From: Halalkalibacter oceani
GTDB taxonomy: Bacteria > Bacillota > Bacilli > Bacillales > Bacillaceae_D
Length of the DNA stretch: 49,681 nucleotides
Direction of reading: 5' to 3'
NCBI RefSeq assembly: GCF_023715605.1
Contig: NZ_JAMBOL010000024.1
Span: 1 to 49,681, forward strand
The position numbers and the translations under genes were made by a program. Shown piece after piece: positions 1 to 8,836 of this stretch. How positions within the stretch are numbered: position 1 is the first letter of the stretch; each line of letters starts with the position of its first letter. The notes under the pieces are model-generated. The model saw only the letters and a list, made by a program, of their open reading frames with translations. It had not been told where the DNA came from and did not search any database.

Positions 1-150
1 AGGGATTTAGTGTCGGTGTGGTAACCTCACTATTGCCTAAATTTCAGGGGGTGGCAATTTTTTTGCTTATAAAGCCCTCTATCAAGGTATTTTATAACCT
101 ATTTCTTATAAAAGTTTTGACAATACGCTGAATGATAAGGGGGGATTTTA

Positions 151-954
151 ATGAAGAACAGGCTGGAAAAAAACCGGGTAAAGGAAACGATCAAGCGCGG
201 AGACGTGTCGTTTGGTTTTTATGTAGCTACACCGTCTCCTACTATTGTTGAGTTGGCCGGGGTAGCAGGGATGGAATGGGTGAGAATCGACTGGGCACAC
301 TCTGCTGTTGATCTGCCGATGATTGAGAATATGATCAGAGCAGCTGAAAATTATAACATGGCTCCCTTCGTCCGACTTAATCTCGATGAGCAAAAAATAT
401 CGAGTGTGTTGGAGTTAGGCGCATTAGGAATTATTGTACCTGATATTGAAACGGCAGGTGATGCCAGAATGATCGTCAATGCAGCCAAATTTTCGCCCGT
501 TGGGGAAAGAGGAATGTTTTCGGCGCCTAGAAAATCAGGCTATGGAGCGGTCGATGGTGCCAGTTTTAAAAAATGGACAAATGAAGAAGTGATGGTCGGT
601 ATTCAAATAGAAAATGTAAAAGCGATTGACCAGCTTGAGGATATTCTCGATGTTGACGGAATTGATATGGTGTTAAGCGGAAGAGGCGACCTTGCCAATG
701 CGTTAGGGGTCCCTGGTCAAAGGAATCATCCAGATGTCCTGAGAGTAGAAGAAGAAATTTTTCAAATCGCAAGAAAAAAAGGTAAGGTGATCTCTCCGCA
801 ACTTGACCCGACAGCGACAGACTTTCAGACAAAAATCACAGACTGGAAGGAAAGGGGAGCACAAGTGATTTCTTTTGGGCATGATTTGCCAATTATCAAG
901 CATGCACTGGAGCAAATCGTTCAACTTGCGCAGGCAGCAAAAGCGGTTCATTAA
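151..954 (+). CDS. HpcH/HpaI-family aldolase
   Basis: 267-residue single-domain TIM-barrel protein of the HpcH/HpaI aldolase/citrate lyase family, class II metal-dependent enzymes that cleave 4-hydroxy-2-oxo acids to pyruvate (or a keto acid) and an aldehyde. Visible family signatures are the early VRIDWAHS segment, the PFVRLN strand, GALGIIVPDIETA (metal/pyruvate region), FSPVGERGM, and a late DMVLSGRGDLANALG segment. Length is normal for the family. ATG at 151 follows an AAGGGGGG ribosome binding site at 137-143. It is monocistronic: a strong terminator follows. Its position beside a molybdoenzyme and hydrolase cluster suggests it cleaves a late keto-acid intermediate. The substrate is not readable from sequence. 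Confidence 0.88.
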   Translation: MKNRLEKNRVKETIKRGDVSFGFYVATPSPTIVELAGVAGMEWVRIDWAHSAVDLPMIENMIRAAENYNMAPFVRLNLDEQKISSVLELGALGIIVPDIETAGDARMIVNAAKFSPVGERGMFSAPRKSGYGAVDGASFKKWTNEEVMVGIQIENVKAIDQLEDILDVDGIDMVLSGRGDLANALGVPGQRNHPDVLRVEEEIFQIARKKGKVISPQLDPTATDFQTKITDWKERGAQVISFGHDLPIIKHALEQIVQLAQAAKAVH

Positions 955-976
955 CCGGCTCTCGCTTGCTTTTTCA

Positions 977-1020
977 GAGGTGTGCGAAAAGGAGAATAAT
1001 CCTTTTTGCACACCTCTTTC
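977..1020 (+). terminator. Rho-independent terminator of the aldolase gene
   Basis: GAGGTGTGC at 977-985 pairs with GCACACCTC at 1008-1016. The inner AAAAGGA/TCCTTTT extends the stem, the loop is GAATAA, and TTTC follows. Confidence 0.88.
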
Positions 1021-1114
1021 TGTTGTTCACTTCTCTAACTGATCGCTGAAAAACACTGTGAGATAACTTCACGAAAAGACAGAAAAAACAGACATTAAGA
1101 AATATATTAAGAAT

Positions 1115-1127
1115 ATATCAGTGATAT
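1115..1127. promoter_or_regulatory. Palindromic operator candidate for the GntR regulator
   Basis: ATATCA-G-TGATAT is a perfect 6-1-6 palindrome in the A+T-rich region before the ferredoxin operon. The same palindrome, with only the centre base changed, is at 4971-4983 before the GntR/FCD gene. The pair suggests that the regulator controls this operon and itself. Confidence 0.55.
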
Positions 1128-1130
1128 TCC

Positions 1131-1204
1131 ACTTGATCGGGGAAAGGGTGGACAAGACCCTGACGGCGGTTTACTGCATGAAGGATAACTTGATCGGGGA
1201 AAGG
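1131..1204. repeat. 17-bp direct repeat in the ferredoxin-operon leader
   Basis: ACTTGATCGGGGAAAGG occurs at 1131-1147 and again at 1188-1204, a 57-bp period, between the palindromic operator and the ribosome binding site of the ferredoxin gene. It could be a second activator site or part of a structured leader. I do not recognise it as a known riboswitch. Apart from the terminator and the palindrome, nothing else is seen in 955-1258. Confidence 0.6.
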
Positions 1205-1216
1205 TCCAGCCGTTGA

Positions 1217-1507
<291 letters not shown>

Positions 1508-1552
1508 AGCTGAACAGGTAACATAAAAACGACTTTCAATTGAGGTGAGAGG

Positions 1553-3274
1553 ATGTATTCAACAGATGTATTAGTAGTGGGGAGTGAGGCATCAGGGGCG
1601 CAGGCGGCGATTGCTGCTGCGGAGGCCGGTGCTTATGTAACCGTTGTGACAAAGGGCAAGGTCAATATGAGCGGGGCGACATTAACGGCCAGTGCTGATA
1701 TTAATGTCGACAGCAAGACGGCAAAGGAGCTTGGACTTCCGGGAGATAGTGGAGATTCGGAGGAGCAGTTTTTTACAGATACGGTGATCGGCGGAAAGTA
1801 TTTGAATAACCAAAAGCTTGTCGAGTCGATTGTCAGGAAGATTCCAACCGTGCTTAAAGGGTTGATGGATGATGGGCTGAAAGCGGAGAGCCTGATTCAT
1901 ACGCCGGGCCATGAGTATCCGCGCGGTGTGATCGTTAACGGCTTGAAGCTGACGAGGAAATTGGCACAGAAGATGCGAAAGCATGACAGGGTCACGATCA
2001 TGGAGCAAATTATGGTGCTTGAGATTTTGAAAAAGGACGGCAAAGCCTGTGGCATCTACGGCTATGATCTTGCGAATGGAATGTTTATCACCATTCGGGC
2101 GAAAGCGGTCGTCCTGGCGACAGGCGGGGGAATGGCAGCTTTTCCGATTCGCACCGCTCCGGACGAGCTGACAGGAGATGGCTACATGATGGCCTGGCGG
2201 GCTGGCGCTGAACTGATTGATATGGAGATGCCGCAGTTTATGCCGGGTGTCTTGATCAACCCTCCTGCCTGGCGTGGAAATCAGTTTATTTATGAAATAT
2301 CGTTCGGCAGCAAGCACGGCCTCGAAGGATGGCTGTTAAACAAATCGGGCATCCGCTTTATGAAAGATTGGGACCCTGAAAGGATGGAGAAAAGCACGCG
2401 CGACAAATTATCAATTGCGATTATGAATGAGGTCGTCGAAGGGCGGGGAACGCCGGACGGAGGCGTCTATTATTCAACCGCTCACCTGCCGAAAAATCTG
2501 ATACGCAGATTTGCGGACTGGTACCCGTTCGTAACGAGCGACTGGACGTATGAAAAGCTGAACTTTAACGATTTGATGGAGGAGCTGCTCCGCGACAATG
2601 CGGTTGAGATCGGTGTCGGCTGTCATTTCTTCATGGGCGGTATCCGCATTAATGTCGACGGTGAAACCTCAGTGCCCGGCTTGTATGGAGCAGGCGAAGC
2701 GACGGGCGGATTTAACGGAGCGAACCGGATTTCGGGGAATGCCTTAACTGAAACGTTGGTGCAGGGCGGCGTTTCCGGGGCGGCAGCGGCTGCTTATGCG
2801 AAAGAGCACGAATTACTGGAAATCGAGACGGCCCAATTGGACGCCCTTCATGAAAAGCAGCAAGCTTATTTGAAACGCCAGGACGGGATGAATCCTTATG
2901 AACTCCGGCAGGAATTGGCCAAGCTCTCATGGAACAACATCGGCGTTGTACGTACGACGGAAAACTTACAAAGCGTCATTAAAGAACTGCGGACGATCCG
3001 AGAGGAAAAGCTGCCTCAATTAGTGACGAAGGATAAAACGCTTCATTATAATCGCGAGCTGCTTGAATGCATGCAGCTGGAAAATGTCGTATCCCTGCTT
3101 GAAGCGATTGCGCTAAGCGCGCTTGAACGTAAGGAAAGCCGTGGAGCCCATTATTTGAAGGATATTCCGGAAAGCAGAGAGGATCAGCTAAAAAACATTA
3201 TCGTGCAAAACATCAATGGTGAAATGAAGATTAAGGACGTACCTCTTGTTGTGACAAGCATTCAACCTAACTAA
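1553..3274 (+). CDS. FAD-dependent fumarate reductase/SDH-like flavoprotein
   Basis: 573-residue flavoprotein of the succinate dehydrogenase/fumarate reductase/L-aspartate oxidase superfamily. The N-terminal FAD-binding strand reads VLVVGSEASGAQAA, so the second glycine of GxGxxG is replaced by Glu. ATGGG near residue 190, a HFFMGGI segment, GLYGAGEATGG and GANRISGNALTETLVQGG near residues 395-410 are family blocks of the FAD and active-site regions. The SdhA segment that carries the His for covalent FAD here reads NMSGATLTASAD, without His, so FAD is probably non-covalent. No membrane-anchor subunit lies nearby, which points to a soluble reductase or dehydrogenase working with the adjacent ferredoxins. 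GAGGTGAGAGG precedes the ATG. The substrate is unknown. Confidence 0.85.
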   Translation: MYSTDVLVVGSEASGAQAAIAAAEAGAYVTVVTKGKVNMSGATLTASADINVDSKTAKELGLPGDSGDSEEQFFTDTVIGGKYLNNQKLVESIVRKIPTVLKGLMDDGLKAESLIHTPGHEYPRGVIVNGLKLTRKLAQKMRKHDRVTIMEQIMVLEILKKDGKACGIYGYDLANGMFITIRAKAVVLATGGGMAAFPIRTAPDELTGDGYMMAWRAGAELIDMEMPQFMPGVLINPPAWRGNQFIYEISFGSKHGLEGWLLNKSGIRFMKDWDPERMEKSTRDKLSIAIMNEVVEGRGTPDGGVYYSTAHLPKNLIRRFADWYPFVTSDWTYEKLNFNDLMEELLRDNAVEIGVGCHFFMGGIRINVDGETSVPGLYGAGEATGGFNGANRISGNALTETLVQGGVSGAAAAAYAKEHELLEIETAQLDALHEKQQAYLKRQDGMNPYELRQELAKLSWNNIGVVRTTENLQSVIKELRTIREEKLPQLVTKDKTLHYNRELLECMQLENVVSLLEAIALSALERKESRGAHYLKDIPESREDQLKNIIVQNINGEMKIKDVPLVVTSIQPN

Positions 3275-3288
3275 GGGAGTGATCCAAC

Positions 3289-3600
3289 GTGAAAGAAATT
3301 ACAGTGTCCGTCCAAAGGCAACCGGCACCTGAGGCGGAAACCTACAATGAAACGTTTCAAGTTGAATTAAAAACAGGGATGAGCATATTAAATGTACTCG
3401 ATGAAATCAGTACGACATGTGACTCTTCTTTGGCTTATGAAGCTTCGTGCCGGAGAGGGATTTGTTCCGTCTGTATGGTCAACGTAAACGGAAAAATCGT
3501 CAAATCGTGTATGGAGCTGGCATCGGGTGATCTCGAACTGAAAAATGGCTCGAAGTTCCCAATAAAGGATCTCGCCTTTGGCTCAAAAAAACGAAAATAA
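3289..3600 (+). CDS. 2Fe-2S ferredoxin-like protein (SdhB N-terminal type)
   Basis: 103-residue plant-type ferredoxin fold matching the N-terminal domain of succinate dehydrogenase/fumarate reductase iron-sulfur subunits. The cluster loop is ASCRRGICSVCMV with a later Cys in KSCMEL. The C-terminal domain of SdhB, with its 3Fe/4Fe clusters, is absent; the separate 4Fe-4S ferredoxin at 1259 may supply that function. GTG start at 3289 with GGGAGTG eight bases upstream. It lies 14 nt after the flavoprotein and is almost certainly its redox partner. Confidence 0.85.
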   Translation: MKEITVSVQRQPAPEAETYNETFQVELKTGMSILNVLDEISTTCDSSLAYEASCRRGICSVCMVNVNGKIVKSCMELASGDLELKNGSKFPIKDLAFGSKKRK

Positions 3601-3625
3601 CCGGCTGGTGACTGGAGGAAGAAAG

Positions 3626-4804
3626 ATGACGAACATCAAGCAACAAATCGACGTGGAAGCATTGAAGGAACTGGCGCGCAAGCTCGTAAAACGACCGAGT
3701 CAGCAGACGGAGAAAATGGAATATGATCCTGAAATAAAGGGGTTTATCCGCGACTGTTTACTACCTGAACTAAAAGAGAGGGGCCTGACAAACGTCAAGC
3801 TGGATCAAATGGGAAATTTAATCTGCCGGATTGGCAGGCCGGATTCAGCCAAGAAGGTCCTGTTTTTAGGCTATGCGATGACGCATCCGGCTTCCTCGAT
3901 GAACGAGCCGTTTGCCGGACAAGTTGTGATCGAGGGTGGTCAGGAATATTTGCGCGGCAGAGGCGTTTCCGAGCAAAAGGGCGCATTGGCGGCAATGATT
4001 GCAGCAGCCGAGTACGTAAACAAAAATCTTGAGGAGCTGGACGGCGAGCTGATTTTCGCGGTCAGTCTGGCCGGAGAAACGGGTCGTCATGACGCGATTG
4101 ACAGCATTCGGAAGGAAATCGATTTAAAGGCGGATCTTGGCGTCGTCGGAATTGGAACGAACAGCGAGATTTGCCAGGGGAATAAAGGGCGGGTCGATAT
4201 TCTGGTGAATGTGTACGGGAAGTCATGCCACAGCAGCACGCCATCGCTTGGGGTGAACGCGATTGAAGGTGCGATGGAGGTCGTCGGCAAGCTAAGGGAG
4301 ATGCCGATTAAAGGGGAGCACCCGAAGCTTGGCAAAGCGACGTTAACATCGACATCGATCAAAAGTTTTCCTGACGCGACTCATACGATTCAAAATGAAT
4401 GTCGGCTCGTGTTCGACCGCCGTTTACTGCCGGGAGATGATGTTGCGGCAATTGTGGGAGAAGTAGAACAGACAATTGCCGGGCATGAACCTTACAAAGT
4501 TGATGTCGTCCAAGGGCCTGTCACATTCCCGTCTGAGGTCAATGACGATTCGATTGTTTACAAGCAGTTAAGCGCAGCAATTAAAGCTGTGACCAATGAG
4601 GAAGCGACAGCTTTTTACTCGAACAGTGCGATTGATGCCGGTTATTTAAATAAATGGGACATTCCGAGCGTCATGTTCGGCCCGGGGAAGATGGAGTATT
4701 GGCATACCGACAACGAAATATTAGGGGTGGAAGAGCTGTGGAACAGTGCTGGTATTTATGCGCAGCTCGCCTACAATCATTTACGAAAAAAGTCATCGGT
4801 GTAG
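3626..4804 (+). CDS. M20-fold (ArgE/DapE/YgeY-like) protein with altered metal site
   Basis: 392-residue member of the M20 peptidase/deacylase/ureidohydrolase fold. Recognisable blocks are GRGVSEQKGALAA (family consensus GRGxSDxKG), a dimerisation (lid) domain with SCHSSTPSLGVNAIE, and the C-terminal YWHTDNEILG (consensus HTxNE). The first metal motif, usually GHxDTVP, reads GYAMTHP near residues 82-88, so its His and Asp are Tyr and Met. The bridging Asp is Glu116. Activity as an ordinary di-zinc hydrolase is therefore uncertain. ATG at 3626 is chosen because GGAGG at 3614-3618 sits 7 nt before it; a longer reading frame opens at 3578 inside the previous gene. It may act on a ring-opened carbamoyl or amide intermediate, or be regulatory. 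Confidence 0.8.
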   Translation: MTNIKQQIDVEALKELARKLVKRPSQQTEKMEYDPEIKGFIRDCLLPELKERGLTNVKLDQMGNLICRIGRPDSAKKVLFLGYAMTHPASSMNEPFAGQVVIEGGQEYLRGRGVSEQKGALAAMIAAAEYVNKNLEELDGELIFAVSLAGETGRHDAIDSIRKEIDLKADLGVVGIGTNSEICQGNKGRVDILVNVYGKSCHSSTPSLGVNAIEGAMEVVGKLREMPIKGEHPKLGKATLTSTSIKSFPDATHTIQNECRLVFDRRLLPGDDVAAIVGEVEQTIAGHEPYKVDVVQGPVTFPSEVNDDSIVYKQLSAAIKAVTNEEATAFYSNSAIDAGYLNKWDIPSVMFGPGKMEYWHTDNEILGVEELWNSAGIYAQLAYNHLRKKSSV

Positions 4805-4970
4805 AAGAAGGCGATGGCGTTGAAAAGCTACCGATTTGAGTGAGAGGGGAGGGGACGAAACTGCTGATTTAAGGTAACGCCAAGCGCGAATAACATGTCA
4901 TCATTAAAAACCGTGGCAGATAATGTGACACGGAGCAACTTAAATCTCGAAACACTAGTATATTATGATT

Positions 4971-4983
4971 ATATCACTGATAT
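4971..4983. promoter_or_regulatory. Palindromic operator candidate before the GntR gene
   Basis: ATATCA-C-TGATAT, the same 6-1-6 palindrome found at 1115-1127, lies 88 nt before the regulator's start codon inside A+T-rich promoter-like DNA. It fits autoregulation by the GntR/FCD protein. I see no clear terminator in 4805-5071. Confidence 0.55.
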
Positions 4984-5071
4984 ATTGGTAGCTTTTGATA
5001 AAGTATCGCAATGTTTCAGGTGGCTATTTAAGGAGGCGAATAGAAAGAAAAGCAAAGGAGGGATGAATCGT

Positions 5072-5740
5072 ATGAAAATGGAAAGCGAAATTGGCAAGAA
5101 GCCCCGCTCGGAGCATATTTACAATGAAATACGCAATGCGATTTTATATGGGTATCCGGGATATTTACCCGGGACACTATTGAATGAAAATAAGCTGGCA
5201 GATTACTTTGGCGTTAGTAAAACACCGGCGCGGGAAGCATTGAACCGGCTACGGAATGAGAATCTTGTAGAAGTCATCCCGTATAAAGGATATCTCGTTT
5301 CGAATCCGACGATTCAGGATCTTGTTGAGCAGTTTCAAATGAGATTAATTCTGGAAACAGCCGCTGTTGAGTTGGCCGTGCAACATGTTTCGGCGGTTCA
5401 GATTGAAGAACTGCGTGAGTTGACAAAGGAAGACAAGGTCTATTTTGCGGATGATTTCCGCTTGAACTTTCGTAAAGTAAACCTCGAATTTCATACGAAG
5501 GTCGCTCAAACAAGTGGAAACAGCTTGTTAACGAATTCTGTCAGACAAGTACTGGAATTGATGCAGCGGGCCTTGTTTCATAATTTTACAGAAGACGAGA
5601 TGGAACTCCATCATCAAGAACACAGAGTGCTGATTCAAGCACTGGAAGAGCGGAACAAGGAGCTCGCCGTTAAAAGTATTCAGGAGCAGATTGAATTATC
5701 AAAGCAGAGGATTTTTAATTATCGCAATTATCAATCATAG
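5072..5740 (+). CDS. GntR-family (FadR/FCD) transcriptional regulator
   Basis: 222-residue regulator. The N-terminal winged helix reads IYNEIRNAILYG, then LNENKLADYFGVSKTPAREALNRLRNENLVEVIPYKGYLV, a standard GntR DNA-binding domain (about residues 10-80). An all-helical FCD ligand domain follows, with FHTKVAQTSGN and a late HHQEHRVLIQAL carrying typical metal/ligand histidines. ATG at 5072 is preferred over ATG at 5063 because AAAGGAGG ends at 5062, leaving no spacing for 5063. FCD regulators usually sense small carboxylates, which suits control of the adjacent TRAP transporter and catabolic genes. Paired palindromes at 1115 and 4971 are its likely sites. Confidence 0.88.
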   Translation: MKMESEIGKKPRSEHIYNEIRNAILYGYPGYLPGTLLNENKLADYFGVSKTPAREALNRLRNENLVEVIPYKGYLVSNPTIQDLVEQFQMRLILETAAVELAVQHVSAVQIEELRELTKEDKVYFADDFRLNFRKVNLEFHTKVAQTSGNSLLTNSVRQVLELMQRALFHNFTEDEMELHHQEHRVLIQALEERNKELAVKSIQEQIELSKQRIFNYRNYQS

Positions 5741-5815
5741 ATAAAGAGAATTGAGATTCGGGAGAATGTAGAAAGAACCTCTTAAACAACAAACACGTGA
5801 TGGAGGGGATTTTAC

Positions 5816-6877
5816 ATGAAAAAATTAGTTGTACTTTTAACGATGATGGTACTTTTTGCTTTGACTGCGTGTGGGTCAGGTTCTACCGATACGGGGGCCG
5901 AAAGTGGCGGTGCTGCAGGAGAAACAAGTTCAGAAGGGGCAAGTTCGGAGGAAACGTTCACGATTAAAATTGGTCATGTGCTGGATGAAAATTATCATTA
6001 TCAGGATGGGGCAAATCATTTTAAGGAACTTGTGGAAGAACGCTCTGACGGAAGGATCATTGTCGATGTTCATGCCAATTCAACATTAGGAAATGAGCGT
6101 GACATGCTTGAAGGGATGCAAATGGGCACGGTTGAAATGGGGATTATTTCTTCTGGGCCAATGGCTGGTTTTGTTCCGGAATTCGCCTTGCTTGATTTAG
6201 GATACTTATTTGATAGCAGCGAGATCGCTCAAGAGGTGTTAACAGGTCCAATTGGTGAGCAGCTTAATGAAAAAATGCTTGATGTTGGGATTCGTCGTTT
6301 GGCAACAATTGACGCCGGATTTAGAAATATTTATGCCAGCAAGCCGATTCAAACAGTTGAGGATCTGCAAGGATTAAAGATCCGTACACTTGAAACACCG
6401 GCTCACTTAGAATTATTTCAGGAATTAGGAGCAGCTCCGACACCAATGGCTTATTCAGAACTGTATACAGGGCTGCAGCAGGGTGTAGTCGATGCCGCTG
6501 AAAATGTGCCGGAAGCATTTTATAGCAGTCAGCATTTTGAAGTGTCCAAGGTATATTCTGAAACCCAGCATGTGTACTTAACGATGATGTATTTAATTAG
6601 CGAGGATTTTTATAATCAGCTGCCTGCTGACCTGCAGGAAATTGTGGCAGAAGCCGCTGCTGAAGCAGCTGAATATCATAATGGCGTGATTGCTGAGGTC
6701 AAAGCCGATATTTATCAGTCGTTGGAAGAAAGCGGCGTTGAAATTGTTCAGGTTGACGACTTGACACCATTTATTGAAGGAGCAAAAGCTTCATGGGTCA
6801 AGATTGCTGAATCCGTTCCAAATGGCGACGCATTGCTGGCTGATATTTTAGAGGCGACAGGAAACACATTAGAATAG
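5816..6877 (+). CDS. dctP: TRAP transporter solute-binding lipoprotein DctP
   Basis: 353-residue extracytoplasmic receptor of a tripartite ATP-independent periplasmic-type transporter. It starts with a lipoprotein signal (MKKLVVLLTMMVLFALTAC, lipobox LTAC, lipidated Cys near residue 19) and a Gly/Ser/Glu linker. Family blocks follow: IKIGHVLDENYHYQDGANHFKEL, VHANSTLGNERDMLEGMQMG, and LQGLKIRTLETPAHLELFQELGAAPTPMAYSELYTGLQQGVVDAAEN, which contains the conserved Arg that salt-bridges ligand carboxylates. TRAP receptors of this type bind carboxylic acids, so the imported compound is probably an acid. dctQ and dctM follow. Confidence 0.93.
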   Translation: MKKLVVLLTMMVLFALTACGSGSTDTGAESGGAAGETSSEGASSEETFTIKIGHVLDENYHYQDGANHFKELVEERSDGRIIVDVHANSTLGNERDMLEGMQMGTVEMGIISSGPMAGFVPEFALLDLGYLFDSSEIAQEVLTGPIGEQLNEKMLDVGIRRLATIDAGFRNIYASKPIQTVEDLQGLKIRTLETPAHLELFQELGAAPTPMAYSELYTGLQQGVVDAAENVPEAFYSSQHFEVSKVYSETQHVYLTMMYLISEDFYNQLPADLQEIVAEAAAEAAEYHNGVIAEVKADIYQSLEESGVEIVQVDDLTPFIEGAKASWVKIAESVPNGDALLADILEATGNTLE

Positions 6878-6915
6878 GAGATCCTGGAAAAGGGACAGGG
6901 GAAAAGAGCTTCAAA

Positions 6916-6956
6916 GCAGCAGGGGAAGTCTGTTACACAGGAAGAACTGCTGCTGC
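6916..6956 (+). terminator. Possible attenuating hairpin between dctP and dctQ
   Basis: GCAGCAG at 6916-6922 can pair with CTGCTGC at 6947-6953, followed by a T-rich stretch. A weak stop here would give more receptor than permease, which is common in TRAP operons. The stem is short and the loop long, so this is tentative. Confidence 0.3.
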
Positions 6957-7022
6957 CTGTTTCTTCTTGATTAAGGGCTTTTGCAACTGCCTTTCCGTGA
7001 TCCTCCGAAAAAGAGGTGGCAT

Positions 7023-7511
7023 ATGATCGTCCGTATAAAAAGCGTCTATGATCGAGTCATAGATAGCATTGCTATCCTATTGCTTGTTGTTCTTACCTAC
7101 GTTTCATTTCACCAAGTCATTACAAGATTCATTTTTTCCAATCCTCCTGCTTGGACAGAGGAGCTATCAAGATATTTGTTTGTTTGGGTTACCTTTCTCG
7201 GCGTGGCGATTGCCTTTCGTGTAGGGGCTCATTTAGGAGTTGACTATTTTGTCGGTTTATTGCCGAAAAAAGGCAGTCAGCTTCTTTTACTAATAGCGAG
7301 TATTTTCTTAATCGTGACACTTGCTGTCATTGGATACCAGGGATTTACTGCCAGTCAGGTTGTCAAAAGCCAGCTGTCACCCGTTTTGCGAGTACCGATG
7401 ATTTATCCGTATTTAGCGATTCCGGTCGGGATGGTGCTGAGTATTATAGAAGTTTTATGGAACCTTTTCTATAAAGCTCCGCGGAAAGGGATGAGCCCTG
7501 ATGGGAATTGA
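7023..7511 (+). CDS. dctQ: TRAP transporter small permease DctQ
   Basis: 162-residue integral membrane protein with four predicted helices, at about residues 12-35, 45-70, 85-105 and 125-150. The signature NPPAWTEELSRYLFVWVTFLG lies between helices 1 and 2, as is usual for DctQ. ATG at 7023 follows AGAGGTGG. An upstream in-frame TTG at 6981 lacks a ribosome binding site and would add a polar leader. Its last 11 bases overlap dctM, indicating coupled translation. Confidence 0.9.
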   Translation: MIVRIKSVYDRVIDSIAILLLVVLTYVSFHQVITRFIFSNPPAWTEELSRYLFVWVTFLGVAIAFRVGAHLGVDYFVGLLPKKGSQLLLLIASIFLIVTLAVIGYQGFTASQVVKSQLSPVLRVPMIYPYLAIPVGMVLSIIEVLWNLFYKAPRKGMSPDGN

Positions 7512-8787
7512 ATGGCTACTTATCTTTCTCGGCATTTGCCTCATCATTAATATGCCGGTTGCTTTTGCCTTGACGGCATCCGTGACATTGTATCTGGCGT
7601 TAAATCCGAAGTATCCGCTTATTTTAGTCGCTCAGCAAATGTTTACTGGAATTGATAAATTCGTCTTTCTGGCGATTCCTTTTTTTATTCTGTCGGGGGT
7701 GATCATGCAAAAGGGCGGGATTTCCGACCGCTTAATTAAATTAAGCTCGCTTTTGCTTGACCGTCTGCTTGGCGGCTTCGCGATGTCAACCGCCCTTGCC
7801 TCGATGTTCTTCGCCTCACTGTCAGGCTCAGGTCCGGCAACGACGGCGGCGATCGGCGGAGCGATGTTGCCGACATTGGAAAAGAAAGGCTACGGCAAGG
7901 AGTGGTCAGTCGCCTATATTGCCGCAGCGGGAACGATGGGACCGATGATTCCGCCGAGCATCACCCTCGTCATCTTCGGGGCGATGGCCAGTACGTCGAT
8001 CTCGGCGCTGTTTATCGCTGGAATATTGCCGGGTATGTTGATCGGTGTCGCGTTGATGGTGATGGCTTACTTTCGGGCAAAAAAGGTTGGAATTGAACCG
8101 GATAAGCGCAAGGTGACATCGGGTGAGCTCTTCAAAGCGTTTAAGAATGCGATTTGGGCTTTGCTCATGCCGGTGATCATCATTGGCGGAATTCTTGGCG
8201 GAATTTTCACCCCGACTGAGGCGGCAGTTGTTAGTGTTGTGTATGCGTTGGTCGTGTCACTGCTCATTTACCGTACGATTTCATTGCGCCATTTGCCTGA
8301 GATTTTCAAGCAGACTGTCTCGACCTCGGCTGTCATTATGATTCTGACGGCCAATGCCGCGGCCTTCGCCTGGGTGCTCGGAGCGGAGCAGGCGCCGCAG
8401 CAAATTTTGCAATTTTTATACTCAATAACAGAAAACAAATTTTTACTCCTGTTGATTATCAATTTATTTTTATTGCTGATTGGCTGTTTTATGGATACAA
8501 CATCGGCGTTAATTATTACCGTGCCGACGCTGTTAACCGTCGCTTCAGCTCTTGATATTTCAGGTCTTCATCTTGGCTTGATCGTTGCGACCAATCTTTC
8601 ATTGGGAATGGCTACACCGCCATTAGGGTTCACCTTGTTTACAGCCTGCTCGATTGGCAATGTCTCGATTACGAGAACGATTCGGCCGATTTTACCGATG
8701 ATCGGTGTCATGTGCATCGTACTGTTACTCGTCACCTATTTTCCAGGGTTATTCCTATGGCTGCCTGAACTGTTCGTGAACATGTAA
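7501..8787 (+). CDS. dctM: TRAP transporter large permease DctM
   Basis: 428-residue multi-spanning permease of the DctM family, the sodium-coupled channel of the TRAP system. Recognisable motifs are the N-terminal GIEWLLIFLGICLIINMPVAF, FASLSGSGPATTAAIGGAMLP, AAAGTMGPMIPPSI, FTPTEAAVVSVVYAL and the late LSLGMATPPLGFTLF. About eleven hydrophobic segments and the normal length indicate an intact gene. It works with the DctP receptor and DctQ. Confidence 0.93.
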   Translation: MGIEWLLIFLGICLIINMPVAFALTASVTLYLALNPKYPLILVAQQMFTGIDKFVFLAIPFFILSGVIMQKGGISDRLIKLSSLLLDRLLGGFAMSTALASMFFASLSGSGPATTAAIGGAMLPTLEKKGYGKEWSVAYIAAAGTMGPMIPPSITLVIFGAMASTSISALFIAGILPGMLIGVALMVMAYFRAKKVGIEPDKRKVTSGELFKAFKNAIWALLMPVIIIGGILGGIFTPTEAAVVSVVYALVVSLLIYRTISLRHLPEIFKQTVSTSAVIMILTANAAAFAWVLGAEQAPQQILQFLYSITENKFLLLLIINLFLLLIGCFMDTTSALIITVPTLLTVASALDISGLHLGLIVATNLSLGMATPPLGFTLFTACSIGNVSITRTIRPILPMIGVMCIVLLLVTYFPGLFLWLPELFVNM

Positions 8788-8836
8788 ACCGGACTTCAAA
8801 GAAAAAACGAAAAAGACAACTGGGGGAGAGTATAAC

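Noticed and set aside
1682-2317. Minus-strand frame of 211 residues
   Set aside because: Lies wholly opposite the flavoprotein gene; a shadow with His/Arg-rich non-protein-like composition.
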